NCBI RefSeq assembly: GCF_004336745.1 | Contig: NZ_SJXD01000030.1 | Coordinates: 1-64,000, forward strand | DNA length: 64,000 bases | Reading direction: 5' to 3' | Origin: Roseococcus sp. SYP-B2431 | GTDB lineage: Bacteria; Pseudomonadota; Alphaproteobacteria; Acetobacterales; Acetobacteraceae | In this document: positions 55,814 to 63,481 of the stretch, piece by piece | How positions within the stretch are numbered: position 1 is the first letter of the stretch | Layout: every line of letters begins with the position of its first letter | The notes under the pieces: model-generated | The model's database searches: none | Told to the model about the DNA's origin: nothing | What the model saw: the letters and a program-made list of their open reading frames with translations, nothing else | Program-made: the position numbers and the translations under genes

Positions 55814-56095
55814 ATGGCCTACCCCGAGACCCCTTCCGAGGTTCCCCCCCACATGGCGGACACCCACGCCGAGATCGCCGCGCTCCGCGCCAAGATCGAG
55901 ACGCTGATGAACGATCGCGTGACGCCTGCCGTCGCCCGCGCCGCCGACAGGGCCGAGGCCGTCGCACACCAGGCCACCGACACCATCCGCGACCAGACCG
56001 AGCGGCTGAGCGGCGCCATCCGCGAGAAGCCGCTCACCGCCGTCGGCCTCGCCGCGCTGGCGGGCTACGTCTTCGCCGTCATGTGCCGCCGCTGA
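55814..56095 (+). CDS. DUF883/ElaB-YqjD-like membrane-anchored protein
   Basis: 93 residues. Amphipathic helix (AEIAALRAKIETLMNDRVTPAVARAADRAEAVAHQATDTIRDQTERL) followed by the C-terminal anchor REKPLTAVGLAALAGYVFAVMCRR. The family in E. coli (YqjD, ElaB) is stress- and stationary-phase-induced and binds ribosomes. The TGA overlaps the next ATG by one base (TGATG). ATG 55814 is preceded by AAAGGACAGGACC. Confidence 0.88.
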   Translation: MAYPETPSEVPPHMADTHAEIAALRAKIETLMNDRVTPAVARAADRAEAVAHQATDTIRDQTERLSGAIREKPLTAVGLAALAGYVFAVMCRR

Positions 56096-56511
56096 TGCGC
56101 AGCCTTCGCCTGCTCGGCGTCGCCGCGGAGGCGGAGGCGCTGCGCCTGAAGCGCGAGGCCGGGGCCTTCGCGCGCTCCACGATCCTGCAGGTCGCGGCCG
56201 GCCTGTTCGGGCTCGTGGCGCTGGGCCTGCTGCATGCCGCCGCCTGGATCTGGCTGGAACAGGGCCAGGGGCCGCTCTGGGCCACGCTATGGCTGGCGCT
56301 CGCCGACCTCGTGGTCATGGGGGCGCTGCTGCTGCTGTCCCGCCGCCGCTACGACCCGGTGGCCCATGAGGCGCTGATGCTGCGGCGCCAGTCGCTGGCG
56401 CAGCTTCGCGCGGTCTCGCCGATGGACGAGGCGCTGAGCCTGGTCCGCTGGCGCTGGGCCGCGGAGATGGGCGGGCTGGTGATGGAGCAGTTCCTGAAGC
56501 GGCGCCGCTGA
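56095..56511 (+). CDS. Holin-like/YqjE-type membrane protein
   Basis: 138 residues. Two membrane spans (STILQVAAGLFGLVALGLLHAAAWIWL, then ATLWLALADLVVMGALLLLSRR) and a basic C-terminus. Couples to the DUF883 gene by a one-base overlap, the same pair as YqjD-YqjE in enterobacteria. Phage holin superfamily III similarity is structural, not evidence for a phage. Function unknown. Confidence 0.75.
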   Translation: MRSLRLLGVAAEAEALRLKREAGAFARSTILQVAAGLFGLVALGLLHAAAWIWLEQGQGPLWATLWLALADLVVMGALLLLSRRRYDPVAHEALMLRRQSLAQLRAVSPMDEALSLVRWRWAAEMGGLVMEQFLKRRR

Positions 56512-56538
56512 GCCTTCAGGAGGAGAGCGGCGAGCCTC

Positions 56539-56563
56539 GCAACCCGGGCCGGAACCGCGGGTT
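56539..56563 (+). promoter_or_regulatory. Near-match EcfG-like promoter of the PRC-barrel gene
   Basis: GCAAC (56539-56543), 16-base spacer, GGTT (56560-56563): one base off CGTT. It ends 38 bases before the ATG of the PRC-barrel gene. Confidence 0.35.
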
Positions 56564-56601
56564 CTACCGGCAACCTTCACCCCCCGAGAAGGAACGCCGA
56601 G

Positions 56602-57174
56602 ATGGACCGCCACCACGAACCGCACAAGCCGCTGCTGTGGATGATCCTGGTCGCCGGCCTCATGGCCGCGCCGGTCTTCGCGCTCGCGCAAAGCCCCTCG
56701 CCTCCCGGCACCGTGCCGAGCCCCAGCGCCTCGCCTGCGATTCCGGATACCGCGCCCGCCCGCAGCCCGACCGGCGTGCCGGCCGCCATCGCCCCGCAGG
56801 TGGGAGCACCCTCAAACCCCCCGGCATCGGCGGCGCCCGGCGCGATGCTGACGCGGGGCGCGGCGCTGCTCAGCCAGCCCCGTATCAGCAGGCTCCTCGG
56901 GAGCCGGATCTACAACGACCGCAACCAGGCGATCGGTGAGGTGGAGGAGGTTCTGCTCGCGCCGCCCGTCACGCCGGCGGCGCCCTCGTCCCTCGGCCCC
57001 GTCGCCATCGTCCAGCTCGGCGGCTTCCTGGGCATGGGCGGGCGGCTCGTCTCCGTGCCGCTGGGCGACCTGCGCTGGAGCGCCGAGCGTGGGCGCATCA
57101 CCATGCCGGGCGCCACGCAACAGGCGTTGCGCGCCCGCCCGGCCTTCGACTACGGAATGTTGCTCGACCCGTGA
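56602..57174 (+). CDS. PRC-barrel domain exported protein
   Basis: 190 residues. Signal anchor (LLWMILVAGLMAAPVFALAQ), a Pro/Ser-rich linker (SPSPPGTVPSPSASPAIP), and a PRC-barrel domain (ISRLLGSRIYNDRNQAIGEVEEVLL to VPLGDLRWSAERGRITMPGA). PRC-barrels are small ligand- or RNA-binding folds; exported versions are common in alphaproteobacteria. AAGGA precedes the ATG. Its TGA overlaps the GTG of the YihY gene. Confidence 0.8.
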   Translation: MDRHHEPHKPLLWMILVAGLMAAPVFALAQSPSPPGTVPSPSASPAIPDTAPARSPTGVPAAIAPQVGAPSNPPASAAPGAMLTRGAALLSQPRISRLLGSRIYNDRNQAIGEVEEVLLAPPVTPAAPSSLGPVAIVQLGGFLGMGGRLVSVPLGDLRWSAERGRITMPGATQQALRARPAFDYGMLLDP

Positions 57175-58121
57175 ACGCGACGCCGCTGACCCTGAATTCC
57201 CTGCACGACGCTCCCCCCGCCAAGCGTCAGGCCGCCGCCAAGGCGCTGGATGCGGTGAAGGAGGCCGAGGTCGCGGCCGCGCCGCAGGGGAACTATTGGG
57301 CGCAGGCATGGTCGGTCGCCACGTCGGACCAGATCTCGCTGGTCGCGGCGGGCTGCGCCTTCTATGCCATGCTCGCTTTGTTTCCGGCGATCTCGCTGTG
57401 CATCGCCTTCTACGGCGTCTGGTTCAACCTCGACACGATCGAGCCGCAGCTCGCGGTGCTCTACCGGCTGTTGCCGGAGGACAGCTACGAGCTCATCGCC
57501 CAGCGCGTGCACCAGCTCGTCTCCGGGCCGAAGCAGGCGCTGGGATGGGGCGTGGTCATCAGCAGCCTGATCGCGCTGTGGTCGGCCTCCTCGGGTGTCC
57601 GGTCGCTCCTGGGCGCGCTCAACCTCGCGCATGGGCAGCACGAGCAGCGGCATTGGGCCGCCTTCTATGCGACGGCCATCGTCATCACGCTCTGCGCCAT
57701 CCTGGCGGTCACGATCGGGCTGGCCTTCCTGGTCGCGCTGCCGACCATCCTCACCATCCTGAAGTTTCCTTTCCGCGATGCGCTGCTGCTGCGCGCGGCC
57801 TCCATGGGCGTGCTGGTCTGCGCGGTCTTCCTGGCCATCGCCACGCTCTATCGCTTCGGCCCGGCGCGGCGGCCGAAATACTACCGGGTCTTCTCGGTGG
57901 GAGCGCTGACGGCCACCCTGCTCTGGCTGGTCGCCTCGCTGGCCTTCTCGCTCTACGTCAGCCACTTCGCGAGCTATGACGCGACCTATGGGCCGCTCGG
58001 CGCCGCCATCGCGCTGCTCACCTGGCTCTATGTGAGCGTCTATCTGATCCTGCTGGGCGCGGAGCTGGATGCCGCCATCGCGCGGATCCGGGACGGCGAG
58101 GGGCGCCCTGCGAAGAGTTGA
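57171..58121 (+). CDS. YihY/RbN family inner-membrane protein
   Basis: 316 residues with six predicted spans. Family features: DQISLVAAGCAFYAMLALFPAISLCIAFYG, a LLGALNLAHGQHEQRHW loop, and ATYGPLGAAIALLTWLYVSVYLILLGAELDAAI. GTG 57171 overlaps the PRC-barrel stop (GTGA). Likely a transporter-like protein of unknown substrate; named ribonuclease BN only by old mis-annotation. Confidence 0.85.
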   Translation: MNATPLTLNSLHDAPPAKRQAAAKALDAVKEAEVAAAPQGNYWAQAWSVATSDQISLVAAGCAFYAMLALFPAISLCIAFYGVWFNLDTIEPQLAVLYRLLPEDSYELIAQRVHQLVSGPKQALGWGVVISSLIALWSASSGVRSLLGALNLAHGQHEQRHWAAFYATAIVITLCAILAVTIGLAFLVALPTILTILKFPFRDALLLRAASMGVLVCAVFLAIATLYRFGPARRPKYYRVFSVGALTATLLWLVASLAFSLYVSHFASYDATYGPLGAAIALLTWLYVSVYLILLGAELDAAIARIRDGEGRPAKS

Positions 58122-58153
58122 AGAAGAACCGGCGGACGCGCGCGGCCTCTCCC

Positions 58154-58231
58154 TCAGATCACGTTCGACACATAGAGCAGGATGATGATCGGGACGGGAA
58201 TTCCCAGGAACCAGAACAGCACGGCGCGCAC
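58154..58231 (-). CDS. 25-residue hydrophobic membrane peptide
   Basis: GTG at 58231 with GGAG seven bases upstream, then 25 residues almost all hydrophobic (AVLFWFLGIPVPIIILLYVS). Short one-span peptides of this shape are seen in alphaproteobacteria near stress genes. It converges with the YihY gene. A near-match EcfG-like site lies 36 bases upstream. Confidence 0.5.
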   Translation of the reverse strand: MRAVLFWFLGIPVPIIILLYVSNVI

Positions 58232-58266
58232 GGGGATTCTCCGACTGCATTGTTCGCCGCCGTCAG

Positions 58267-58291
58267 AACCCGCACCGTTTCGATCGGTTGC
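58267..58291 (-). promoter_or_regulatory. Near-match EcfG-like promoter of the 25-residue peptide
   Basis: Minus strand GCAAC (58291-58287), 16-base spacer, GGTT (58270-58267), 36 bases before the GTG. Confidence 0.35.
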
Positions 58292-58297
58292 GAAGCT

Positions 58298-58322
58298 GCA
58301 ACCCTGCGGCAGTCCGAACGTT
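58298..58322 (+). promoter_or_regulatory. Predicted EcfG-like promoter of the repeat lipoprotein
   Basis: GCAAC (58298-58302), 16-base spacer, CGTT (58319-58322), 55 bases before the ATG at 58377. Confidence 0.55.
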
Positions 58323-58376
58323 GGGGATTCGCCGCCGAGATGACGGCGCAACCTGATCCTTTCGGAAGGAAATTTC

Positions 58377-58703
58377 ATGCATATCGCCCGTCTCCTGCCC
58401 GCCGGCCTGCTGCTCCTCGGCGTCGCCGCCTGCACGGACCCGAATGACGGCCGCCGCGGCAACCCGCCCGGCACCGCCGCGGAGCGCGCCCTCGACCGCA
58501 GTGCGGGCACGAACACCTCGGGCGCCTATCCGCGCCAGTCGGACGGCACGCCCGGGAACCCGCCCGGCACCGCGGCCGAGCGCGCCCTGGACCGCGCCGC
58601 CGGCACCAACACCTCCGGCGCCTATCCCTCGCAGTCGGACGGCACGCGCAACAACCCCCGCGGCACGGCGGCGGGCCGCGCGCTCGGCACCACGACGCGA
58701 TGA
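58377..58703 (+). CDS. Small lipoprotein with tandem 32-residue repeats
   Basis: 108 residues. Lipoprotein signal LLPAGLLLLGVAAC with Cys19 as the lipidation site. The mature part consists of two full copies of a 32-residue unit (GNPPGTAAERALDR, AGTNTSGAYP, QSDGT) at about 28-59 and 60-91, and a third, partial, at 92-108. The repeats differ at only a few residues. GGAAGGAAATTTC precedes ATG. Acidic/basic, hydrophilic and low in hydrophobic residues, so probably unstructured and surface- or periplasm-exposed. Function unknown; predicted general-stress promoter upstream. Confidence 0.8.
   Translation: MHIARLLPAGLLLLGVAACTDPNDGRRGNPPGTAAERALDRSAGTNTSGAYPRQSDGTPGNPPGTAAERALDRAAGTNTSGAYPSQSDGTRNNPRGTAAGRALGTTTR
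58458..58700 (+). repeat. 96-base tandem repeat inside the lipoprotein gene
   Basis: Two full 96-base units (58458-58553 and 58554-58649) plus a partial third (58650-58700), all in frame, encoding the 32-residue protein repeat. Confidence 0.75.
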
Positions 58704-58739
58704 TCCCCAGGGGCGCGTGACGCCGCGTCCCATCCTGAT

Positions 58740-58776
58740 GGGCGCGGCCGCTTCCCCGGAAGCGGCCGCGCCCTTT
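58740..58776 (+). terminator. Intrinsic-type terminator after the lipoprotein gene
   Basis: Perfect 16-base arms GGGCGCGGCCGCTTCC (58740-58755) and its complement (58758-58773) with a two-base loop, followed by TTT. Strong hairpin between the lipoprotein stop and the next gene; the T run is short. Confidence 0.75.
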
Positions 58777-58805
58777 GCATGTTCGGAGGGCCGCGTGGCC
58801 GGATC

Positions 58806-59657
58806 ATGAAGGCTGCTCTCGTCGTCAACGACCGTGCCGGCTCGCTCTCCGGACTCGTGGCGCCGCGCGCATCGCTGGAGGCCGCGCTGCGCGACGCCGG
58901 CTTCGATCTCGTCGCGATGGCGACCGACGCGACGCTGCAGGACCAATGGGCGGCCGTCGCGGCCAGCCCCGCCGAGATCGTCTTCGTGGCCGGCGGCGAC
59001 GGCACGCTGCGCGACGGCGCCGAACGCCTGATCGGCACGGAGCGCATCTTCGCGCCGCTGCCGGGCGGCACCATGAACCGGGTCTGCGCGCGGCTCGGCC
59101 TTTCCGACGATCCGGTGCGCGCGGCGCGCGACTACCGCCCCGGCCCCTCGGTCGCCCTCGATGTCGCGACGGCCAATGGCCAGGTCTTCCTCTACCAAAG
59201 CGTGGTGGGCGCACCGACGCGGCTCATGCGCTTCCGCGAGATGCAGCGGGGCGGCGGCACGCGCGGCTGGCTGCCGCTGGCCCGCGCCCTGCTGCGCGAA
59301 TTGTTCCGGCCGAGCTCGCGCGGCCTCTCGATCAGGCTCGGCGCCGGCCGCCGCGCGCGCGGCCACGCGGCCGTCGTCACCATGCCGGAGCCGGGCCGCC
59401 CGGCCGGCCTCGCGCTTGCGCTGGCCCGCCCGCGCGGGCCGCGCGGACGCATCCGCCAGGCCTGGCGCTGGTTCCGCGGCCGGCTGTCCGAGGATCCCGA
59501 CGTGGCCGCGCGCGAGGGCGACCGCCTCGCCGTGCATGGCAGCGCGCCCTGGCTGCGCCTCAGCCTCGACGGGGAGACGCGCATCTCGCCCTCGCCGGTG
59601 CGGTTCCGCCTGCACCGCGGCGCGCTGCGCGTGCTCGCACCGCCGCGTGCCGCCTGA
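58806..59657 (+). CDS. Diacylglycerol kinase-like lipid kinase catalytic domain protein
   Basis: 283 residues. DAGK catalytic motif EIVFVAGGDGTLRDGAERL, followed by APLPGGTMNRVCARLGL (nucleotide-binding GGTxN) and the C-terminal beta-domain. Members phosphorylate lipids or related polyols. ATG 58806; an upstream ATG at 58779 is possible. Its TGA overlaps the ATG of the metallophosphoesterase, so a kinase and phosphoesterase are co-made. Confidence 0.82.
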   Translation: MKAALVVNDRAGSLSGLVAPRASLEAALRDAGFDLVAMATDATLQDQWAAVAASPAEIVFVAGGDGTLRDGAERLIGTERIFAPLPGGTMNRVCARLGLSDDPVRAARDYRPGPSVALDVATANGQVFLYQSVVGAPTRLMRFREMQRGGGTRGWLPLARALLRELFRPSSRGLSIRLGAGRRARGHAAVVTMPEPGRPAGLALALARPRGPRGRIRQAWRWFRGRLSEDPDVAAREGDRLAVHGSAPWLRLSLDGETRISPSPVRFRLHRGALRVLAPPRAA

Positions 59658-60424
59658 TGCCGCGCATCGCCCATCTCTCGGACCTACATTTCGGCGAGGC
59701 GTCGCAGGCGCTCGTGGAAAGCCTCGCGGCGGATGTCATCATGGCGCAGCCGGATGCGGTGGCCGTCAGCGGCGACCTCACCCGCCGCGCCTCGCGCGAC
59801 GAATTCGCCCGGGCCTACGCCTTCCTCGAGATGCTGGGGGCGCCGCTGCTGGTGCTGCCGGGCAATCACGACATCCCGCACGGCAACCTCGTCGGACGCT
59901 TCATGCATCCCAAGCGCCGCTGGCAGCGCGCGCGTCCGGAGGATTCGGCCGACCAGCTGTCACTGGACGGCACGCGGCTGATCGGCCTCGACACGGTGAG
60001 CCGCGCGCAATGGCATCTCGACTGGTCCGCCGGCGGCATCACGCTGGAGCGCCGCGTCCGGCTGGCGGCGGAGCTGGAGGCGGCGCGCGGCCTGGACGTG
60101 ATCGTGGTGTGCCATCATCCCCTGCGCCACGGCGCCTGGGCCACCGCCCGCCGTGCGCCGCGCGAGGCCGGGGCGACGATCGAGCTGCTGCGCGCCCAGG
60201 GCGTGAAGGCGGTGCTCTGCGGCCACCTGCACCAGGCGGAGATGGCGCGGCTGAATCCCGAGGGGCCGCTGCAGGTCATCGCGCCCAGCGCCTTCTCGCC
60301 GCGCGGCCTGAACGCACCGAACGGGTGGAACCTGGTCGCCGTCGAGAAGGGGGAGCTGCGCGTGGAGACCCGCGAGTTCCTCTCCGGCGGCTGGCGCGGC
60401 CGGGAGCTGCTCCCGGCCGGCTGA
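59657..60424 (+). CDS. Metallophosphoesterase
   Basis: 255 residues. Ligand motifs in order: HLSDLHFGE, AVSGDLTRRA, LPGNHDIPH, VCHHPLRH and CGHLHQAEM. Cytoplasmic, without a signal. Similar to the CpdA/YfcE-like or 3',5'-cAMP phosphodiesterase group, but the substrate is open. Coupled (TGATG) to the lipid kinase gene. Confidence 0.85.
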   Translation: MPRIAHLSDLHFGEASQALVESLAADVIMAQPDAVAVSGDLTRRASRDEFARAYAFLEMLGAPLLVLPGNHDIPHGNLVGRFMHPKRRWQRARPEDSADQLSLDGTRLIGLDTVSRAQWHLDWSAGGITLERRVRLAAELEAARGLDVIVVCHHPLRHGAWATARRAPREAGATIELLRAQGVKAVLCGHLHQAEMARLNPEGPLQVIAPSAFSPRGLNAPNGWNLVAVEKGELRVETREFLSGGWRGRELLPAG

Positions 60425-60427
60425 CGG

Positions 60428-62296
60428 TCAATGCGCGGGCTGCGTCCGCTTGAGCGCGCGCCGCTCGGCCCGGGCCTCCTTCGCCGCCCGCGCCATGGCG
60501 CGCGGCCATTGCCGCTTCGTCGCGCGCCGCTGCGGCCGCGCCAGCCGCGCCCCGCCTTCGGCCCGCAGCAGGTCCAGCGTGCGCGTGTGGAAGGCGGCGA
60601 GGCCGGGGCGATGGCCGATGGAGATCAGCCCCGCCTCCGGCAGCTCGTCCAGCACCAGCTGCATCATCGCGTCCTGATTCGCCTCGTCGAGCGCGGCCGT
60701 CGCCTCGTCCATGAAGATCCAGCGCGGCTTCTGCAGCAGCAGCCGCGCGAAGGCGAGGCGCTGCTGCTCCCCGAGGCTGAGGACGCGGTCCCAGCGATCC
60801 TCGTCGTTGAGTTGGTCGACCAGCCGCTCCAGCCCGACCTTCCGCAGGGCTTCCGCGATGGCCTCGTCCTCGAAGGCGTCCGGCCCGGCCGGGTAGGAGA
60901 TGGCCGTGCGCAAGGTGCCGAGCGGGAGATAAGGCCGCTGCGGCATGAACATCATGCCCTTGCGCGGCGGCGTGCGGATCTCGCCCGCGCCCCAGGGCCA
61001 GAGCCCGCCGATCGCGCGGAACAGCGTGGATTTTCCCGTGCCCGATTCGCCCTTGATGAGCACGCGCTCGCCGGCCTGGATCTCGGCCGAGGCATTGGCG
61101 ATCACGGTGGTGCCGTTGGAGAAGGCGACCTCCAGGTTGTTCAGCACCAGCTTGTCCTCCTCGGTCTCCTGCACCTCGATGGTGGGCTGGTCCGGATCGT
61201 CGATGAGCGTGTCCAGCTCCTCGATCACGTCGCGGAAGGTGATCACGCGCTGCACGGCGCTGCGCCACTGGGCGATGAGGCCGAAATTGTCCACGAACCA
61301 GTTGAGCGCGCCCTGCACCTGGCCGAAGGCGGCGCCGATCTGCATCAGCCCGCCCAGCGTGATGGCGCCGGCGAAATAGGCCGGCGAAGCCACGATGGTC
61401 GGGAAGATCATGGCCAGCGTGCCATAGGCGCTGGTCAGCCACATGAGGTTGCGCTGGCTGCGCATCAGCCCGCGCCAGGAGCCCTTCACCTGCTCGAAGA
61501 GCGAGGTGAGGCCGCGCCGCTCGTCCGCCTCGCCGCGGATCAGGGCGATGCCCTCGCCGCTCTCGCGGGCGCGGTTGAGGCCGAAGCGGAAATCCGCCTC
61601 CGCGGTCGTGCGCTCCACGTTCAGCCGCACCATGGGCCGGCCGACGAACCAGGTCAGGAAGGTGCCGACCAGCGCGTAGAGCAGCGCGGCCCAGACCATG
61701 TAGCCGGGAATCTCCACCTCGCGCCCGGCGAGGGCGAGGTGCAGCGGGCCGGAGACGGTCCAGAGAATGCCGATGAAGGCCGTCAGCATCATCAGCGAGT
61801 TGATGATGCCCACGCCGAAATCGAGCGCGAGGTCGGTCGAGATCCGCACGTCCTCGGAGATGCGCTGGTCGGGATTGTCCGTGCTGCCCGCCATCTCGAG
61901 CTGATAGTGGCGCCCGTCGCGCAGCCAGGCCTCGGTGAGGTGGCGCGTGAGCCATTCGCGCCAGCGGAGCTGCGCCAGCTGCTTCACGTAGAGCTGGTAG
62001 ACGGCGACGCCCATCGAGAGCGCGGCGAAGCCCAGGAAGACCAGGATCTGCGTGCGGAAGGCCGCGCCGTCGCGGCTCTCCAGCGCATTGAAGAAGTCGC
62101 GGTTCCAGAGGTTCAGCCGGATCTGGATCGCCACCTGCGCCACGGTGAGCGCCAGCAGGAAGAAGAGCAGCCAGCGCGCATTGCCCCGATCCGGCGCGCG
62201 CAGCCAGACACGGGTGAGCTGGCCGAAGGCGCGGATGGAATGCTCCGCCTGTTGTTCGTGGAGGAGGCGGGCGTCGTCATCCGTCGTATTGCTCAT
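60428..62296 (-). CDS. SbmA/BacA-like ABC transporter fused to ATPase
   Basis: 622 residues. N-terminal ABC_membrane_2 part with about six spans (RWLLFFLLALTVAQVAIQIRLNLWNRDFFNALESRDG is the SbmA/BacA-type start) fused to an ATPase: Walker A IKGESGTGKST, signature LSLGEQQRLAFARL, Walker B RWIFMDEATAALDE. The ATPase part has SLGEQQ instead of SGGQ. Such YddA-type exporters/importers act on peptides, vitamin B12 or very long acyl chains. ATG 62296 overlaps the upstream gene by four bases. Confidence 0.88.
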   Translation of the reverse strand: MSNTTDDDARLLHEQQAEHSIRAFGQLTRVWLRAPDRGNARWLLFFLLALTVAQVAIQIRLNLWNRDFFNALESRDGAAFRTQILVFLGFAALSMGVAVYQLYVKQLAQLRWREWLTRHLTEAWLRDGRHYQLEMAGSTDNPDQRISEDVRISTDLALDFGVGIINSLMMLTAFIGILWTVSGPLHLALAGREVEIPGYMVWAALLYALVGTFLTWFVGRPMVRLNVERTTAEADFRFGLNRARESGEGIALIRGEADERRGLTSLFEQVKGSWRGLMRSQRNLMWLTSAYGTLAMIFPTIVASPAYFAGAITLGGLMQIGAAFGQVQGALNWFVDNFGLIAQWRSAVQRVITFRDVIEELDTLIDDPDQPTIEVQETEEDKLVLNNLEVAFSNGTTVIANASAEIQAGERVLIKGESGTGKSTLFRAIGGLWPWGAGEIRTPPRKGMMFMPQRPYLPLGTLRTAISYPAGPDAFEDEAIAEALRKVGLERLVDQLNDEDRWDRVLSLGEQQRLAFARLLLQKPRWIFMDEATAALDEANQDAMMQLVLDELPEAGLISIGHRPGLAAFHTRTLDLLRAEGGARLARPQRRATKRQWPRAMARAAKEARAERRALKRTQPAH

Positions 62297-62943
62297 CGGC
62301 GTAGCTCGGGCAGTCCTTCCAGGGAATTCTGATCCTTGCCCAGGCGTTGGGCATCGATGGCGGCGAGGTTGCCGCGCCGCGTGCCGAGGCCCTCCGCCGC
62401 GACCGTCCCGCCCACGGCGAGCCGGTCGCCGAGCGCCTTGTGGTGTTCGACGCCGAGTCGGATGCTGCCGCCCTCGGCGAGGATCACGCCCATGCTCTCG
62501 CCCTGCGGCGTCAGCAACGGCGCCTGCACCCGGCCGGAGAGGGTGATCCGTTCCGTGCCGGTGGCCGTGCTGGCGAACCAGGCGGGGCGCTCGACGAAGC
62601 TCGCCGGATCGGAATCGACCTTGGCCCAGGCCAGAAGGGTGACCACCGGGGCGGTGCGGGCGCGAATGCCCCAGACGGCGATGGAGCCGCCGCGCTCGAT
62701 GGCGCCCATCAGCGCCTCGGCCTCGGAGGGCGGGAAGACGAACTGCGTCCCCTCGCGGAACAGACCACGGTCCACCTCGCCGGCGGGGTTGGAGATCCAG
62801 CGCTCCAGCCGTCCGGAATAGGAGGGGAGCTGCGTCGGGTCGAACCACAATCCGCGGGGGTCGCGGGCCCGGACGGGCGAGGCCCCGAAGGGCATCGCCA
62901 GCGCGGCGGCGCCGCCCGTCAGCAGGATGCGCCGGCCGATCAT
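62293..62943 (-). CDS. Exported protein of unknown function coupled to the ABC transporter
   Basis: 216 residues from ATG 62943. N-terminus MIGRRILLTGGAAALAMPFG, then a cleavable signal region with RR, so Tat or Sec export is likely. The mature protein has an OB-like beta pattern (TERITLSGRVQAPLLTPQGESMGVILAEGGSIRLGV). It starts one base after the DUF1328 stop and overlaps the ABC gene (ATGA). Family not recognised. An upstream TTG start (62955) is possible. Confidence 0.65.
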   Translation of the reverse strand: MIGRRILLTGGAAALAMPFGASPVRARDPRGLWFDPTQLPSYSGRLERWISNPAGEVDRGLFREGTQFVFPPSEAEALMGAIERGGSIAVWGIRARTAPVVTLLAWAKVDSDPASFVERPAWFASTATGTERITLSGRVQAPLLTPQGESMGVILAEGGSIRLGVEHHKALGDRLAVGGTVAAEGLGTRRGNLAAIDAQRLGKDQNSLEGLPELRR

Positions 62944-62944
62944 G

Positions 62945-63109
62945 TCAGAAACCAAAGCCGCGGCCGGTCAGCAGCGAGACGGCGAAGAGCACCAGGAAGA
63001 TGAAGAACAACACACGGGCGATGCCCGTGGCCGTGGAGGCGATGCCGCCGAATCCGAACAGGCCGGCAATCAGGGCGACCACAAGGAAGATGATGGTCCA
63101 GGTGAGCAT
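62945..63109 (-). CDS. DUF1328 family small membrane protein
   Basis: 54 residues. [20 protein letters not shown], then [21 protein letters not shown], the whole being two hydrophobic helices typical of DUF1328. GGAAGGGG precedes ATG 63109. Small stress-associated membrane proteins of this family are common near csbD. The next gene starts one base after its stop. Confidence 0.85.
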   Translation of the reverse strand: MLTWTIIFLVVALIAGLFGFGGIASTATGIARVLFFIFLVLFAVSLLTGRGFGF

Positions 63110-63207
63110 GGCCCCTTCCTTTCGCTATCGAAACGCATTGGAGGCGACGACGCCGCCGGCCCTGCTGGAACCGGCGGCGCCCGAAGCCGTCACGAAGCGG
63201 TACGAGC

Positions 63208-63405
63208 CTAGTAGCGGCTCTCCCAATCCTTCACCTGCGCCTCGGCCTCGTCCTTGGCGATGCCGTAGCGCTCCTGGATCTGGCCGATGAGCTGCTCGCG
63301 GCGGCCCTCGATGACGGTCATGTCGTCATCGGTGAGCTTGCCCCACTGCTCCTTGACGGAGCCGGTCATCTGCTTCCAGTTGCCCTTGATCGTGTCCCAG
63401 TTCAT
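63208..63405 (-). CDS. CsbD family stress protein
   Basis: 65 residues. CsbD consensus MNWDTIKGNWKQMTGSVKEQWGKLTDDD, then EGRREQLIGQIQERYGIAKDEAEAQVKDWE. Small cytoplasmic stress protein, sigma-factor controlled in many bacteria. AAAGGAG before ATG 63405 gives an excellent start. EcfG-like promoter 44 bases upstream, between this gene and phyR. Confidence 0.93.
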   Translation of the reverse strand: MNWDTIKGNWKQMTGSVKEQWGKLTDDDMTVIEGRREQLIGQIQERYGIAKDEAEAQVKDWESRY

Positions 63406-63448
63406 TTGCGTTCTCCTTTAGATCCACCTGTTGGCGGTGTGCGGGATT

Positions 63449-63474
63449 AACGCATGATGGAGGCCGGGAGTTGC
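63449..63474 (-). promoter_or_regulatory. Predicted EcfG-like promoter of csbD
   Basis: Minus strand GCAAC (63474-63470), 17-base spacer, CGTT (63452-63449, reading CGTTAA), 44 bases before the csbD ATG. Confidence 0.6.
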
Positions 63475-63481
63475 AGGCGCC

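Noticed and set aside
56095-56511. Holin-like gene as a sign of a prophage
   Set aside because: It is paired with DUF883 as in YqjD-YqjE, and no other phage gene is present.
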